Shown: one piece after another, positions 22,243 to 32,231 of the stretch
How the letters are laid out: every line of letters begins with the position of its first letter
Position numbering within the stretch: the stretch's first letter is position 1
Source of the DNA: a virus
Reading direction: 5' to 3' (one strand)
Virus record (IMG/VR): IMGVR_UViG_3300022920_000019
Location: 1 to 35,514 of that record
Length of the DNA stretch: 35,514 bases
The notes under the pieces: generated by a model
Told to the model about the DNA's origin: nothing
What the model saw: only the letters and a program-made list of their open reading frames with translations
Databases searched by the model: none
Made by a program: the position numbers and the translations under genes

Positions 22243-23243
22243 TGTCAAAGAAGGATGCCACATTATCTGATATTGGTCGGAGGGAACTCGGTAACTTCAC
22301 TACTCATACAGTAGAGAGTATTCTTCCGGGATTCTTCCAAGAAGATTATCCTAAACTTGTTAGTCTGTTGCAACATTATTATGACTTTGAGCATAGTGAT
22401 GATTCTCCTGCTAAAATGATTCACCAATTGTTTTTAAATCGAGACATCACGCAAACAGACTTAGAATTATTATCATATATTGAAGACGAACTGCTGTTAG
22501 GACAACAGTATTTTGAGGGATTTAAAGATAAACGAGCATCAGCAAAATATTCCAACCAGTTGTATCGTGCGAAGGGAACTAAGTATTCAATTCAACAGTT
22601 CTTCAGAATTTTCTTTGGAGTTGACCCTGAAGTAATCTATACCAAAGAAAATATATTTAAGGTTGGGGAAGAGAAATCTACTATTGGTGTTGAGAACCAA
22701 AAATACCTTACCGATAATAAATTATATCAGACATTTGCGATATTAATCAAGACGGATATTTCGTTCAATGAATGGAAAGAACCGTATAAGTTGTTTGCTC
22801 ATCCCGCAGGAATGTTTGTTGGTTCAGAAGTTCAGATAGTATCAGCAGTGGAAGATGCCCTGAGTGCTCCATTAGTCGTGCTTGAACCACCACCACCTAT
22901 TGCGGTTCATGCGACTGCATTGTTCGGAGACTTTGGTAGTACTGATATGACAGCACTTGTAGATGACGAATATATAGATTCAGCAGGGGTTCTAAGTAGA
23001 ATTAGACCAGAACTTATTTCACTGGATACTTTCTCATTAGAGCAGATACAAACTATTGAGAATCAGTACTCATCCTTGAGGGAGGCACAGATCGCAGGGT
23101 CTCCAACATTCGATGATTCGGATCAATTCCAGACTAATGGTATGGACTTGAGTAATGCCTTCGCATTCGAGACAATCGATCAAGAAAAACATCAGTGGTT
23201 TAGTGGAGACTCTGATCAATATGTGAAAAGTTTCACATTATAA
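22242..23243 (+). CDS. Baseplate wedge protein, gp7-like N-terminal region
   Basis: 333 aa. Begins with ILPGFFQEDYPKLVSLLQHY, FLNRDITQTDLELLSYIEDE and KYSNQLYRAKGTKYSIQQFF RIFFG, a helical module (PxFF.ED.P....L...Y; LYRAKGT..S...FFRIFFG) that I associate with baseplate proteins encoded right after gp6 in T4-like marine phages and with part of T4 gp7. It is far shorter than T4 gp7 (1032 aa). A Pro run (EPPPPI) links to a C-terminal tail with no recognised fold. It probably joins the wedge next to gp6. Confidence 0.65.
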   Translation: MSKKDATLSDIGRRELGNFTTHTVESILPGFFQEDYPKLVSLLQHYYDFEHSDDSPAKMIHQLFLNRDITQTDLELLSYIEDELLLGQQYFEGFKDKRASAKYSNQLYRAKGTKYSIQQFFRIFFGVDPEVIYTKENIFKVGEEKSTIGVENQKYLTDNKLYQTFAILIKTDISFNEWKEPYKLFAHPAGMFVGSEVQIVSAVEDALSAPLVVLEPPPPIAVHATALFGDFGSTDMTALVDDEYIDSAGVLSRIRPELISLDTFSLEQIQTIENQYSSLREAQIAGSPTFDDSDQFQTNGMDLSNAFAFETIDQEKHQWFSGDSDQYVKSFTL

Positions 23244-23255
23244 CTTATAAACTCT

Positions 23256-23263
23256 TATAAATA
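23256..23263 (+). promoter_or_regulatory. Late promoter box before the 340-aa fibre-like gene
   Basis: TATAAATA; +1 expected near 23269, giving a 17-nt leader with AGGA (23275-23278) before the ATG at 23286. Unlike the boxes at 11197, 19952 and 34339 it leaves room for a ribosome site. Confidence 0.75.
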
Positions 23264-23285
23264 GTAAGAACAACAGGAATATGAA

Positions 23286-24308
23286 ATGGCACGACAGACA
23301 TTAAATAGAGGCACAGTAGCAAACGATGGTACAGGTGATACCCTACGAACTGCCGCACAGAAGATAAATGAAAACTTCGCACAACTATACACTGCCATTG
23401 GTGGTGATGAAGCGACTGCGACAGTAAGATTAACTGCCGCAGGAGTTGAGTTTGAAGGTCAGGCGGCAGATGATCACGAGACTGTTCTAAGTGCCGAACC
23501 CACCGCAGACCGTGCAGTCGTAATACCTGATGCGAGTGGTACACTCGTTCTAGACACTGATACTCAGACATTGACCAACAAGACCATTCTTGTTCCCACA
23601 ATGACAACTCCAAAGATTCGAGATGCCAATGCGAGTCATACCTATAATGTAACAGTAGGTGACATCACTGCGAATCGCAACATTGCCCTTCCTGTATTGG
23701 GTGCGGGTGATACCTTTGTATTTGAGAATCATACTCAGACATTGACCAATAAGACATTAGAAGCACCGACACTGAATAAAGTAAAGATCGGTGGTGTTTC
23801 TGGTGGTGCGGTATTATTGGATAGTGGTAGTAATGAACACCTTCGATTTGTTACAACTGCCAGTGCGGTTAACAATATTACGATTAAGAATGCCTCGGCA
23901 GGTAATTCACCTATTATCAATGTAGAGGGTTCAGATACTAATATATCTCTTGAACTTTCCGCAAAGGGTACGGGTGCTATTGAGATTAAAAACAAACTGG
24001 TTCTTGAGAAAGGAACCGATGTTGCATCAACCACTGCGGTTGATCTGACCGAACCTCTAACAATTTTTAACTCAGGTAGTGGAATTAGTCCTACCCTTGG
24101 AGACGGAACTATACAGGGTGAAGTACAATACTTCTCTAATATCGGAGCAGGAACAGTAAAACTACAGAATACTGGTATAAATATTCAGGGCACTGATTCT
24201 GTGGGTGGTTACTTACAGTTCGATCAGGGAGATGGTTGTATCTTGGTATGGAACACTACCGCAAGTAAGTGGTTCTTGGTGTCCAACAACGGTGTAGTCC
24301 CATACTAA
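23286..24308 (+). CDS. Fibre- or whisker-like virion protein
   Basis: 340 aa. The N-terminus RGTVANDGTGDTLRTAAQKI, NENFAQLYTAIGG is a recurrent attachment module in marine T4-like structural proteins. The middle has two copies of a QTLTNKT motif (TQTLTNKTILVPT and TQTLTNKTLEAPTLN), common in trimeric fibre stalks, with short beta repeats after it (NSPIINVEGSDTNISLELSA). The C-terminus (GYLQFDQGDGCILVWNTTAS) looks like a small globular cap. It is set between wedge genes, so it may decorate the baseplate. The T4 counterpart is not clear. Confidence 0.65.
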   Translation: MARQTLNRGTVANDGTGDTLRTAAQKINENFAQLYTAIGGDEATATVRLTAAGVEFEGQAADDHETVLSAEPTADRAVVIPDASGTLVLDTDTQTLTNKTILVPTMTTPKIRDANASHTYNVTVGDITANRNIALPVLGAGDTFVFENHTQTLTNKTLEAPTLNKVKIGGVSGGAVLLDSGSNEHLRFVTTASAVNNITIKNASAGNSPIINVEGSDTNISLELSAKGTGAIEIKNKLVLEKGTDVASTTAVDLTEPLTIFNSGSGISPTLGDGTIQGEVQYFSNIGAGTVKLQNTGINIQGTDSVGGYLQFDQGDGCILVWNTTASKWFLVSNNGVVPY

Positions 24309-24339
24309 ATTTAAACAGTAGAATAATAGGAACAACATA

Positions 24340-25689
24340 ATGGCAATTTTAACAAATCCAATTAAAAAGCAAGTAATTCAAGACTTGAAGACCGATATGG
24401 ATTCTTCGGGTACGCACTACTATGCAGTAATTGGTCGTTCTGAGCAGTGGAATGCGACAGATGACGCACCTGCCGCAGTCAATAGTGAACGAGAGGAAAG
24501 AAACTTCCGTCTCGGTTTACAGTCTGCGAAAAAATTAATTGATGTCTCTTTTGTTGTTCCTCGTTACAACTGGTCATCTGGTGCGATCTATTCTGCGTAT
24601 GATGACGCACAGGTCGGGTATCCTGCTCAGACATACTATGTGATGAATGACGAAAACCAAGTTTATCTGTGTCTTCAACGAGCAGAGAACAACGCAGGAC
24701 AGGCACAGGTGTCTACTGATCAACCTACAGGTGGTACAGATGGTCTTCCTTTCGATACTACGGATGGTTACATCTGGCAGTTCTTGTACTCCATCGGTGC
24801 GGCATCTGCTACCAAATTTATGTCTGCGAACTATATTCCAGTTAAACTACAGGGCCCTACAGATGGTTCATCAACCGCATCTGAAGTAGAACAACTTGCA
24901 ATTCAGAATGCCGCAATTCCGGGACAGGTTGTCGGTTATTTCGTTGACTCAGGTGGTGCAGGATATAGTTCTGCTCCAACAATCACAGTTTCGGGAAATG
25001 GTACTAAGGCAAAGGCAGGGGCAACGATCTCTGGTGGTCAGGTATCCAAGGTAACTCTGATTGATAGTTCTGGTAGTTACACAATGGGTTCTGGTTATGA
25101 CTATGCCACAGTATCAATAACAGGTGGTGGTACACCAACAAAACCTGCCAAGGTTCGTGCCATATTAGGTTCACCATTAGGACTAGGTGGTGATTCAAGG
25201 GATGATCTCCGTGCTACGGCAATTATGATGAACACCAAACCTACTGGTGACGAAGCAACAGACTTCATTGTTGGTAATGACTTCCGTCAGGTTGGTATAT
25301 TGAGGAACCCATTGGACTCTGCAAGCACTGCACTATTCACAGAGACCACAGGTATTTGTTTGAAGAAACTAAACTTTGCTTCTATAACCAGTGGATTCGT
25401 CACAGATGAACTTATCACTGGTAACATATCGGGTGCCAAGGCATATGTTGATAAGATAGGAACAAACGAATTGCATTATCATCAAACCGAAGAAACTGGA
25501 TTTGCTGACTTTACCACAGGGGAAAATGTTACCTCTACCGCAGGAAGTGGTACAACTGCGGCATCAAATCACATCACTACTCCCGAAATTGACATCATGT
25601 CTGGAGAAGTACTATATATTGATAATCGTTCAAAGGTGGCACGAGCAAGTGACCAGACCGAAGACATTAAACTCGTAATTCAAATTTAA
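24340..25689 (+). CDS. 8: Baseplate wedge protein gp8 with an inserted repeat module
   Basis: 449 aa (T4 gp8 is 334). The N-terminal part has SSGTHYYAVIGRSEQWNATD, REERNFRLGLQSAKKLIDVS, NWSSGAIYSAYDD and DENQVYLCLQ, the gp8 signature. Residues about 185-275 hold an apparent insertion: DSGGAGYSSAPTITVSGNG followed by ISGGQVSKVTLIDSSGSY and GSGYDYATVSITGGG, two copies of a G-x-GY...P-x-V/I-x-V-x-G beta unit. The gp8 fold resumes at RAILGSPLGLGGDSRDDLRA. gp8 bridges gp7 and gp10 in the wedge. AGGA precedes the ATG. Confidence 0.8.
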   Translation: MAILTNPIKKQVIQDLKTDMDSSGTHYYAVIGRSEQWNATDDAPAAVNSEREERNFRLGLQSAKKLIDVSFVVPRYNWSSGAIYSAYDDAQVGYPAQTYYVMNDENQVYLCLQRAENNAGQAQVSTDQPTGGTDGLPFDTTDGYIWQFLYSIGAASATKFMSANYIPVKLQGPTDGSSTASEVEQLAIQNAAIPGQVVGYFVDSGGAGYSSAPTITVSGNGTKAKAGATISGGQVSKVTLIDSSGSYTMGSGYDYATVSITGGGTPTKPAKVRAILGSPLGLGGDSRDDLRATAIMMNTKPTGDEATDFIVGNDFRQVGILRNPLDSASTALFTETTGICLKKLNFASITSGFVTDELITGNISGAKAYVDKIGTNELHYHQTEETGFADFTTGENVTSTAGSGTTAASNHITTPEIDIMSGEVLYIDNRSKVARASDQTEDIKLVIQI

Positions 25690-25702
25690 GGTAGTATAGA
25701 AG

Positions 25703-28700
25703 ATGCCAAAAACATTTACATCCAATGTATTCTCCTCCTCTTACAAGGATGATTTTGTAGACAGTGATAACTATCACAGAATCCTCTTTAATAGTGGTCG
25801 TGCTCTACAAGCAAGGGAACTTACCCAATTACAAACTATTATCCAAGAGGAAATAGGAAGATTTGGTAGAAACATTTTCAAGGAAGGTGGTGCTGTCAAT
25901 CCCGGTGGGCCAACTATACACAACGATACTGAGTTTGTCAAGTTAAATGTTGCGGGTGAACTCGATGGACTTCCTGCTGATTCAACTGAAATAGTAGGAA
26001 CAGTCTTCATTGGTAACCAGTCTTTGGTTCAAGCAAGAGTACTGGAAGTTATTCCTGCCGAGGGTGCTGACCCTGCTACATTGTTTGTTCAGTATATAAA
26101 CACTCAAAATGCTACCGCAGATGTAAATGGTATTCGTTTCTTCCCAGATGAAACGATGAGTAACGGTTCTAAGCAGTTAAGAGTTGCAGCGACTGTTGGT
26201 ACTGACCTCCCTGTCGGTCGTGGTTGTAAATTCTCTAGTTCCGAAGGTGACTTCTTTACTCGTGGACATTTCGTATTTGCAACTGCTCAGTCAATTATCC
26301 TTTCCAAATATAGTAGATTCCCAACTGCGACTGTTGGTTTTAAAGTAACAGAAGATATCGTAACATCATCGGATGATACTGCGTTATTTGATAACCAAGG
26401 ATCAACTCCAAACCTTGCCAGTCCCGGTGCGGATCGTTATCGTATTAAACTTACTCTCGTCAACAAAGCAGATGTTGCTAATGATGAAAACTTTGTGTAC
26501 TTTGCCGATGTTCTGGATGGTAATATCGTTGATGCCGTAGAGGGCACCGATGATTATAATAAGATTGCCGATGAACTTGCTACAAGAACTAAAGAAGAGT
26601 CTGGTGACTATATTGTCGATCCATTTACAATAGACTTTTCCGATCAAAGTGACTCAGGTTCCGCAAATAATATCACTGCGACTGTATCAAATGGTGTTGC
26701 GTATGTGAATGGTTACCGTGGTGATGTGAATACTCCCGTACCACTAATACTTCCCAAATCTCGTGCAACCGAGACAGTTAATAATCAATTTACTGGTATT
26801 TCCTATGGGCAGTACTTTATTGTTGCAGGAGCAACTTTCAAGGGATTACTTGACACTCGAACCTATGCTACAATAAACCTATCTTCACACGCAACCGATC
26901 CATCTGGTAGTGCGATTGGTACTGCACGAGTTCGTTATGTCGAAGAAGATGGTTCAAACTACCGAGTTTACCTGTTCGACATTAATATGAACTCAGGACA
27001 GAATATAAGAAGCATCCGATCTATTGGTACCAACGCAACCAATCGTGGTATTCCTGTTCTTGAGGGTAGTCAGGCAGTACTGAAAGAAGTTCGCAAAACT
27101 AACATGGTCTTTGGATTACCTAATCCTCGACCCAAAGTACTTACAGATATTTCTTACGAGGTTCAACGAATCTTAACTGGTACTGCCAGTGGAACTCAAC
27201 TACAGTTTACCTTGACAACTTTTGGAGAAGCATTCTCTAACGAATCGCAGTGGATTGTTTGTGATGCGGATGGTGATGTTATATCTCCAACTATCACATT
27301 GTCTAGTGGCAACGAAACCGCAACCATTACAGGATTGGCAAACGAAGCACACACTGTTTATGCCAAAGTAAGTAAAGGTAACCCAACAGTTCGTCTGAAA
27401 AACCTTACTGATGCGACCGTAACAACCACAGTGACCACTGGTTCTGATGGTGTTAGATTTGTCAATCTGGGTGTCACAGACATCTATAAGGTTTCGGCAG
27501 TAAAACTAGGAAGTTCTAGTGGTGCTGACATTTCTCACCTATTCACCTTAGACGATGGTCAACGAGCAGGATTCTATGGTCTGGGTCGTATGGTACTTGA
27601 GACTGGTGCAACGGCACCGACTGGAAATGTCTATGTGTCATTCAAACACTTTGTTCATGGTACAGGTGACTTCTTCTCTGTGACCTCTTATAATGGTCAG
27701 GTTAATTACGAGGACATTCCTAATTTCAAAACTGGAGTGAGAACTAGTGTAAACCTAAGAGATGTTATTGATTTCCGTAATGGTGTGAATTCTAGTAATG
27801 CCTTTGTTGCTACCTCTGCAACCGAACTTCCCACTAATGGTGATACGGTTCAAGCAGATGTTGAATACTATCTACCTCGTACAGATAAGATTGTCGTGAC
27901 CACTCAAGGTGAAGTTAAGAAAATTCTAGGTGAAGCAGGATTTACTTCTCAGATTCCCGAAACTCCGATTGACACGATGGCACTATTCACCATTGAGCAC
28001 AATGCCTATGGTCTGAATGACTCGGATGTGGTTCTTACTCCATTCAAAGCAAAACGATTCACGATGAAAGACATTTCCAAACTGGAAGATCGAATCGACA
28101 AGGTTGAAGAAGCAACCTCACTAAGTTTGCTTGAAGTTGATACTGCTAATCTGATGGTATTGGATGAGAATGGTAATCTAAGAACTAAGTCTGGTTTCTT
28201 TGTAGATAACTTTGCAAACAGAACATTCTGTGATGCAGATAACATTGAATATCGTGCCGCAATTGATCCATCACGAGGACTGTTATCAGTACCTACACTA
28301 GAAGATGATGTGATTCTTGCATACGATTCTTCCAAGTCAACTAACACTATTTTGAAAGGTGATACTGTTTACTTGAAGTATACAGAATCTCCCACTATCA
28401 CACAACCACTTGTATCTGGTACAGAGAATGTAAACCCATTCGCAGTTATCACTGGTGAAGGTAACATTACTATGTCACCCGCAACCGACAACTGGTTCCA
28501 AACCAAGTATACTCCTGCCAATATCATCAACAAAACGGCAGTAGATAATACCGAAGTCAATCTGGGTAACATTAGTAGTGGTTTCCAAGAGATGACTGTG
28601 TCACAGAAACGAGAATTCCTTTGGGGTGGTGGCAACACATATGTTCCCATCACTGGTTTTGGAAGCACCCAATCAAATGTTGGTAGTGGTTGGAGAGGAA

Positions 28701-30910
28701 CTCCCGCATGGAACTGGAGAGGTGTCGTTCAAGAAGGTTCTAGAACTGTTAATGTTGGTAATGACAACGGTGGTCGTAACAACCAAGACTTCAATGTCAT
28801 TGGTTCTTTCTCACAACGAGTTGTTACTGGCACAAAGACTATTCGTAAGGTAGTTGGTGAAAGAACTGTGTCATTGACCTTCCTACCATTCATTCGTTCA
28901 CGAAAAGTATTCTTCCGTGCCGAGGGTCTACGACCTAGTACTAGGTTCTTCGCATTCTTTGATAATAAGAGTGTTGATCAATTCTGCCGTAATGAAGATT
29001 CGTTCAAACGATACGGTGACATTGCTACAGACGCACAATATGCTAATAGCATGAGAAAGTCAACTTCTCACCCCGAAGGTTCAGCAAACCTTATCAGTGA
29101 CGGAGCTGGTAAGATCGAGGGTTCTTTCTTCATTCCTTCTAATGAGACAACTCGTTTCCGAGCAGGAACTCGTGAGTTTAAATTACTTGACATTAGTAAG
29201 AATGACGATGATGCGGCACTTTCAAGTGCGACATTCAATTATACCGCACAGGGTACTCTGGATACTAAACAGAAGACTATTACTTCTACTCGTATCACTC
29301 AGGTCAGAACTCGTAGGTGGACTCAAACTCTAAAAGTTAAAGTAAAAGACCCATTGGCACAATCATTCTTTGTGACTAATCCTAATGGTATCTTTGTAAC
29401 TAAGGTTCAGACTTATTTTAGTACCAAGGATTCTACTATTCCGGTTCAGTTACAGATTCGACCAATGGTTAATGGTCACCCAAGTTCGACTGAGATTCAC
29501 GGACAATCTGTTGTGTTCAATGCTCCAAACCAAGTCCATCCTCCTGCTTCACAGACACAAGCAGCGGTAGAGGCATCACCGACTACTTTCGAGTTTGAAG
29601 AACCCATCTTCTTGAATCCCGAAACAGAGTATGCGATTGTACTTCTTGCTGAATCTACTAACTACAATGCCTATGTCGCAGAGACCTATGCGTTTGAGTT
29701 GGGTTCTACCGAGAAGAGAATCTCTCGTCAACCATCTATGGGATCACTGTTTAAGTCTCAGAATGGTACGACTTGGGAACCAGATCAGACAAAAGACCTT
29801 GCGTTCAAAATCTTCACTGCTAACTTTGAGGCATCTGGTACTGCGGTATTTGAGAACCGTGATGTCGATAAAGAACTACTGGACAACAACCCCATATACA
29901 TGAGTGCAGATGTGGGAGCAGACAGTGATGCAGTAGTAATGCTTGTTCCTAATCATGGATTTTCGATTGGTGATACAGTAAAGGTTGAAGGACTGGATAG
30001 TGCTACAACTTATAATGGTGTAAAAGGTACATCTATCCTTGGTGCGAGAACGATCACAAATGCAGATGGATTTGGTATTCAGTTTAATGCCGACTCTTCT
30101 GCGACATCGTCTGGTAGATTTGGTGGTGAGAACATCCTGATTGATAAACAACTTCAATTCGATATTTGTTCACCAAACTTTACTACAATGGTTCCAGATG
30201 ATACTACACTGGTTTATAGCAGTAAGTTTATCACTGGTAAATCATTCGCAGGACTTGAAACCAAGTATCAGAGAGAGGACAACTACAGTAGTGATATTAC
30301 TATCGGAGACGAGAATTATTTCTCTGCTCCACGATTGATCGCAAACCCATCAAACGAGTTGAGTAACCTCGGTGCCAACGAGAGGTCAGTATCAATTAAA
30401 GTTGATATGGCAACATCTCGACCATCGGTAAGTCCTATAATTGACACACAGGGTGCGTCTTTGACAACTGAGTCGAATCAGATTGATAACCAGAATAACA
30501 CTGCGGCAACTGGATTCAATGTTCCATTGACATACTCTGCGGAGACCAATGCGTTTGGTGGTTCTTCACTTGCTAAACATATGTCTGTTGTTGCAAGTTT
30601 GGATGAACCTGCTACTGGTATGAAAGTTATCCTTGCGGCACTAAGACCCGCAGGTAGTGAACTGGAATTATATTTCAGAACTGGTAACGATGGTGAAGAC
30701 ATTCTTGGTAAAAACTGGACACTGATTGCACCAGAATCAACTCAGGCACCAGATGCGATAAACTTCCGAGAGTATCGTTATCTGATTGGTGGTGACAGTG
30801 GAACACTAGATGAATTCACCGAATATCAATTTAAGTTGGTATTCAAGGGGATTAACACATCGCAAGTTCCGTTCATACGAGACTTCCGAGCAATTGCAAT
30901 GGCAACCTAA
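25703..30910 (+). CDS. Very large baseplate / fibre-anchor protein (DUF4815-like)
   Basis: 1735 aa. The N-terminal region, with SYKDDFVDSDNYHRILFNSG, RALQARELTQLQTIIQEEIG and FKEGGAVNPGGPTI, resembles DUF4815 of marine T4-like phages. Further on are long beta-rich parts, a basic-aromatic stretch (GSGWRGTPAWNWRGVVQEGS), and a later segment LKVKVKDPLAQSFFVTNPNG, IFVTKVQTYFSTKDS that is conserved in such proteins. The C-terminus (FTEYQFKLVFKGINTSQVPF, IRDFRAIAMAT) is a beta-sandwich-like end. By position after gp8 it takes the place of T4 gp9/gp10/gp11, probably forming the outer wedge and the attachment point for fibres. Enzymatic motifs were not seen. Confidence 0.75.
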   Translation: MPKTFTSNVFSSSYKDDFVDSDNYHRILFNSGRALQARELTQLQTIIQEEIGRFGRNIFKEGGAVNPGGPTIHNDTEFVKLNVAGELDGLPADSTEIVGTVFIGNQSLVQARVLEVIPAEGADPATLFVQYINTQNATADVNGIRFFPDETMSNGSKQLRVAATVGTDLPVGRGCKFSSSEGDFFTRGHFVFATAQSIILSKYSRFPTATVGFKVTEDIVTSSDDTALFDNQGSTPNLASPGADRYRIKLTLVNKADVANDENFVYFADVLDGNIVDAVEGTDDYNKIADELATRTKEESGDYIVDPFTIDFSDQSDSGSANNITATVSNGVAYVNGYRGDVNTPVPLILPKSRATETVNNQFTGISYGQYFIVAGATFKGLLDTRTYATINLSSHATDPSGSAIGTARVRYVEEDGSNYRVYLFDINMNSGQNIRSIRSIGTNATNRGIPVLEGSQAVLKEVRKTNMVFGLPNPRPKVLTDISYEVQRILTGTASGTQLQFTLTTFGEAFSNESQWIVCDADGDVISPTITLSSGNETATITGLANEAHTVYAKVSKGNPTVRLKNLTDATVTTTVTTGSDGVRFVNLGVTDIYKVSAVKLGSSSGADISHLFTLDDGQRAGFYGLGRMVLETGATAPTGNVYVSFKHFVHGTGDFFSVTSYNGQVNYEDIPNFKTGVRTSVNLRDVIDFRNGVNSSNAFVATSATELPTNGDTVQADVEYYLPRTDKIVVTTQGEVKKILGEAGFTSQIPETPIDTMALFTIEHNAYGLNDSDVVLTPFKAKRFTMKDISKLEDRIDKVEEATSLSLLEVDTANLMVLDENGNLRTKSGFFVDNFANRTFCDADNIEYRAAIDPSRGLLSVPTLEDDVILAYDSSKSTNTILKGDTVYLKYTESPTITQPLVSGTENVNPFAVITGEGNITMSPATDNWFQTKYTPANIINKTAVDNTEVNLGNISSGFQEMTVSQKREFLWGGGNTYVPITGFGSTQSNVGSGWRGTPAWNWRGVVQEGSRTVNVGNDNGGRNNQDFNVIGSFSQRVVTGTKTIRKVVGERTVSLTFLPFIRSRKVFFRAEGLRPSTRFFAFFDNKSVDQFCRNEDSFKRYGDIATDAQYANSMRKSTSHPEGSANLISDGAGKIEGSFFIPSNETTRFRAGTREFKLLDISKNDDDAALSSATFNYTAQGTLDTKQKTITSTRITQVRTRRWTQTLKVKVKDPLAQSFFVTNPNGIFVTKVQTYFSTKDSTIPVQLQIRPMVNGHPSSTEIHGQSVVFNAPNQVHPPASQTQAAVEASPTTFEFEEPIFLNPETEYAIVLLAESTNYNAYVAETYAFELGSTEKRISRQPSMGSLFKSQNGTTWEPDQTKDLAFKIFTANFEASGTAVFENRDVDKELLDNNPIYMSADVGADSDAVVMLVPNHGFSIGDTVKVEGLDSATTYNGVKGTSILGARTITNADGFGIQFNADSSATSSGRFGGENILIDKQLQFDICSPNFTTMVPDDTTLVYSSKFITGKSFAGLETKYQREDNYSSDITIGDENYFSAPRLIANPSNELSNLGANERSVSIKVDMATSRPSVSPIIDTQGASLTTESNQIDNQNNTAATGFNVPLTYSAETNAFGGSSLAKHMSVVASLDEPATGMKVILAALRPAGSELELYFRTGNDGEDILGKNWTLIAPESTQAPDAINFREYRYLIGGDSGTLDEFTEYQFKLVFKGINTSQVPFIRDFRAIAMAT

Positions 30911-31116
30911 TGAGCAATTTCATCGGTGTGGAAAGTAACTCGGATTTGGCAAGATGTCCAAATTCGGGTGCCATTATTAATATAAATAAAGATGAGATAA
31001 AAAAAGCAAAAGCATTAAAACTCGCACGACAAAATAAAGATAAAGAGTTCCAAGAGTTAAAACAAGATGTTGTCGAACTCAAAGCACTCCTCAATAAATT
31101 AGTAGAGAAACTATAA
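30910..31116 (+). CDS. Small coiled-coil protein
   Basis: 68 aa. A short N-terminal segment (NSDLARCPNSGAIININKDE) is followed by a continuous heptad-patterned helix (FQELKQDVVELKALLNKLVE). This layout recurs in T4-like marine phages next to neck, baseplate or fibre genes; its role is not established. The ATG overlaps the stop of the 1735-aa gene and its own stop overlaps the next ATG (both TAATG), so its level is tied to these structural genes. A trimerisation or assembly aid is plausible. Confidence 0.7.
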   Translation: MSNFIGVESNSDLARCPNSGAIININKDEIKKAKALKLARQNKDKEFQELKQDVVELKALLNKLVEKL

Positions 31117-32213
31117 TGGCATCAAGAACTTCACAAGTGACCGTCACCGACATACAGGATACCTTTACTACACTAGTATCCAATCTGAATCATATCTCAT
31201 ATGATGTTGGTTCGACAGGGGGCACTAATGGTTTAAACACAAACGAAGATTCCGATTTAGTTGGTTCTATTAACGAACTTGAATTGGGAATTCGTGGTAC
31301 CTCTAACAATCTAGTAGCAACTGACCTTGCTGACTTTACTGCCAATAACATCGTATCTGCACTACACGAACTTGATAGTGACCTTCACGGTGCGGGTGGT
31401 GGTAACGCAAAGGCAGACTTGACCACCAATGCGAATGACATCGTATCAGGTATCAACGAACTTGAAGTAGGTATCCGAGGAACATCAAACAATCTAGTTG
31501 CAACTGATCTTTCGACTACTGCGAATGATCTTGTAACTGGTGTCAACGAACTAGATTCTGACATTGGTGCGAGACCACATACTAATCTGACCACTGCTAC
31601 AAAGACTTTGACTGCGGCAATCAATGAACACGATGCAGAGTTAGGTACGATCACTGCGTTAGCAATGGGTACAACCGCATCAACTGTATCAACCGCAATT
31701 AAAGAACTAGAAGTAGAGATTGATACACTCAATACCTTTGTTGAACCCACACAGGCATTGACCACTACTGCGACAACTGTTGCTGATGCGATCAACGAGC
31801 ATGATGCTGAGATCGGTGCCGCAACTCTTGCTACATCGGCAACCACTCTCCGTGGTGCGATAAACGAATTACACACCGAAGTTGGTGATGCAATTGGTTC
31901 GGCAAACAACACAACCACTGGTAATATTGGACAATCTCTAAACTTACTAGATAGTGCGGTAGGTAATTTAGGTTCCCTTACTGCCACAATAACTAATAGA
32001 ACAACCCTCGTAGATGCGATCAATTCAAACACGGCAGATATTGCTACACTTGATGCCAATGGTATTGCCGCAAACCAAGCATTGGGTTTACTAAGTGACT
32101 TGGATGCCACAGGATTTACGGGATCGGAAAGAACAAATTTTGTAAATGCATTGAACGCATTAAGGGCGGACATTCCACTGATATATGACGAGAATGGAAC
32201 TCAACTAAATTAA
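31116..32213 (+). CDS. Repeat-built fibre/whisker protein
   Basis: 365 aa, made of about nine units of roughly 30 residues with a core like T-x2-L-V-x-A/G-I-N-E-L-D/E-x-E/D-I-G: examples are DLVGSINELELGIRG, DIVSGINELEVGIRG, DLVTGVNELDSDIG, TLTAAINEHDAELG, TVADAINEHDAEIG and TLRGAINELHTEVG. A block GIRGTSNNLVATDL is exactly repeated. The units suit a segmented trimeric coiled-coil shaft like fibritin or long-fibre stalks. The C-terminal 50 residues are not repeat-like (SERTNFVNALNALRADIPLI). It lies between baseplate and tip-fibre genes, so it may link them. Confidence 0.75.
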   Translation: MASRTSQVTVTDIQDTFTTLVSNLNHISYDVGSTGGTNGLNTNEDSDLVGSINELELGIRGTSNNLVATDLADFTANNIVSALHELDSDLHGAGGGNAKADLTTNANDIVSGINELEVGIRGTSNNLVATDLSTTANDLVTGVNELDSDIGARPHTNLTTATKTLTAAINEHDAELGTITALAMGTTASTVSTAIKELEVEIDTLNTFVEPTQALTTTATTVADAINEHDAEIGAATLATSATTLRGAINELHTEVGDAIGSANNTTTGNIGQSLNLLDSAVGNLGSLTATITNRTTLVDAINSNTADIATLDANGIAANQALGLLSDLDATGFTGSERTNFVNALNALRADIPLIYDENGTQLN

Positions 32214-32231
32214 TCGGAGTATTGTAACACA

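Noticed and set aside
23221-23238. Perfect inverted repeat ATGTGAAA-AG-TTTCACAT at the end of the gp7-like gene
   Set aside because: Loop too small for full pairing and no T run after it, so not a terminator; it codes QYVKSFTL. Could still be an RNA element but nothing supports that.
30981-30988. TATAAATA inside the 68-aa coiled-coil gene (also at 24176-24183 plus strand and 1029-1036 minus strand)
   Set aside because: All lie inside coding sequence more than 110 nt from the next start; AT-rich codons (Asn-Ile-Asn, Gly-Ile-Asn) explain them. Not counted as promoters without RNA data.
31385-32173. 262-aa open frame on the minus strand opposite the repeat-built fibre gene
   Set aside because: It is the mirror of a repetitive Ala/Thr-rich coding region, has no ribosome site, and the plus-strand gene has clear repeat logic and TAATG coupling.
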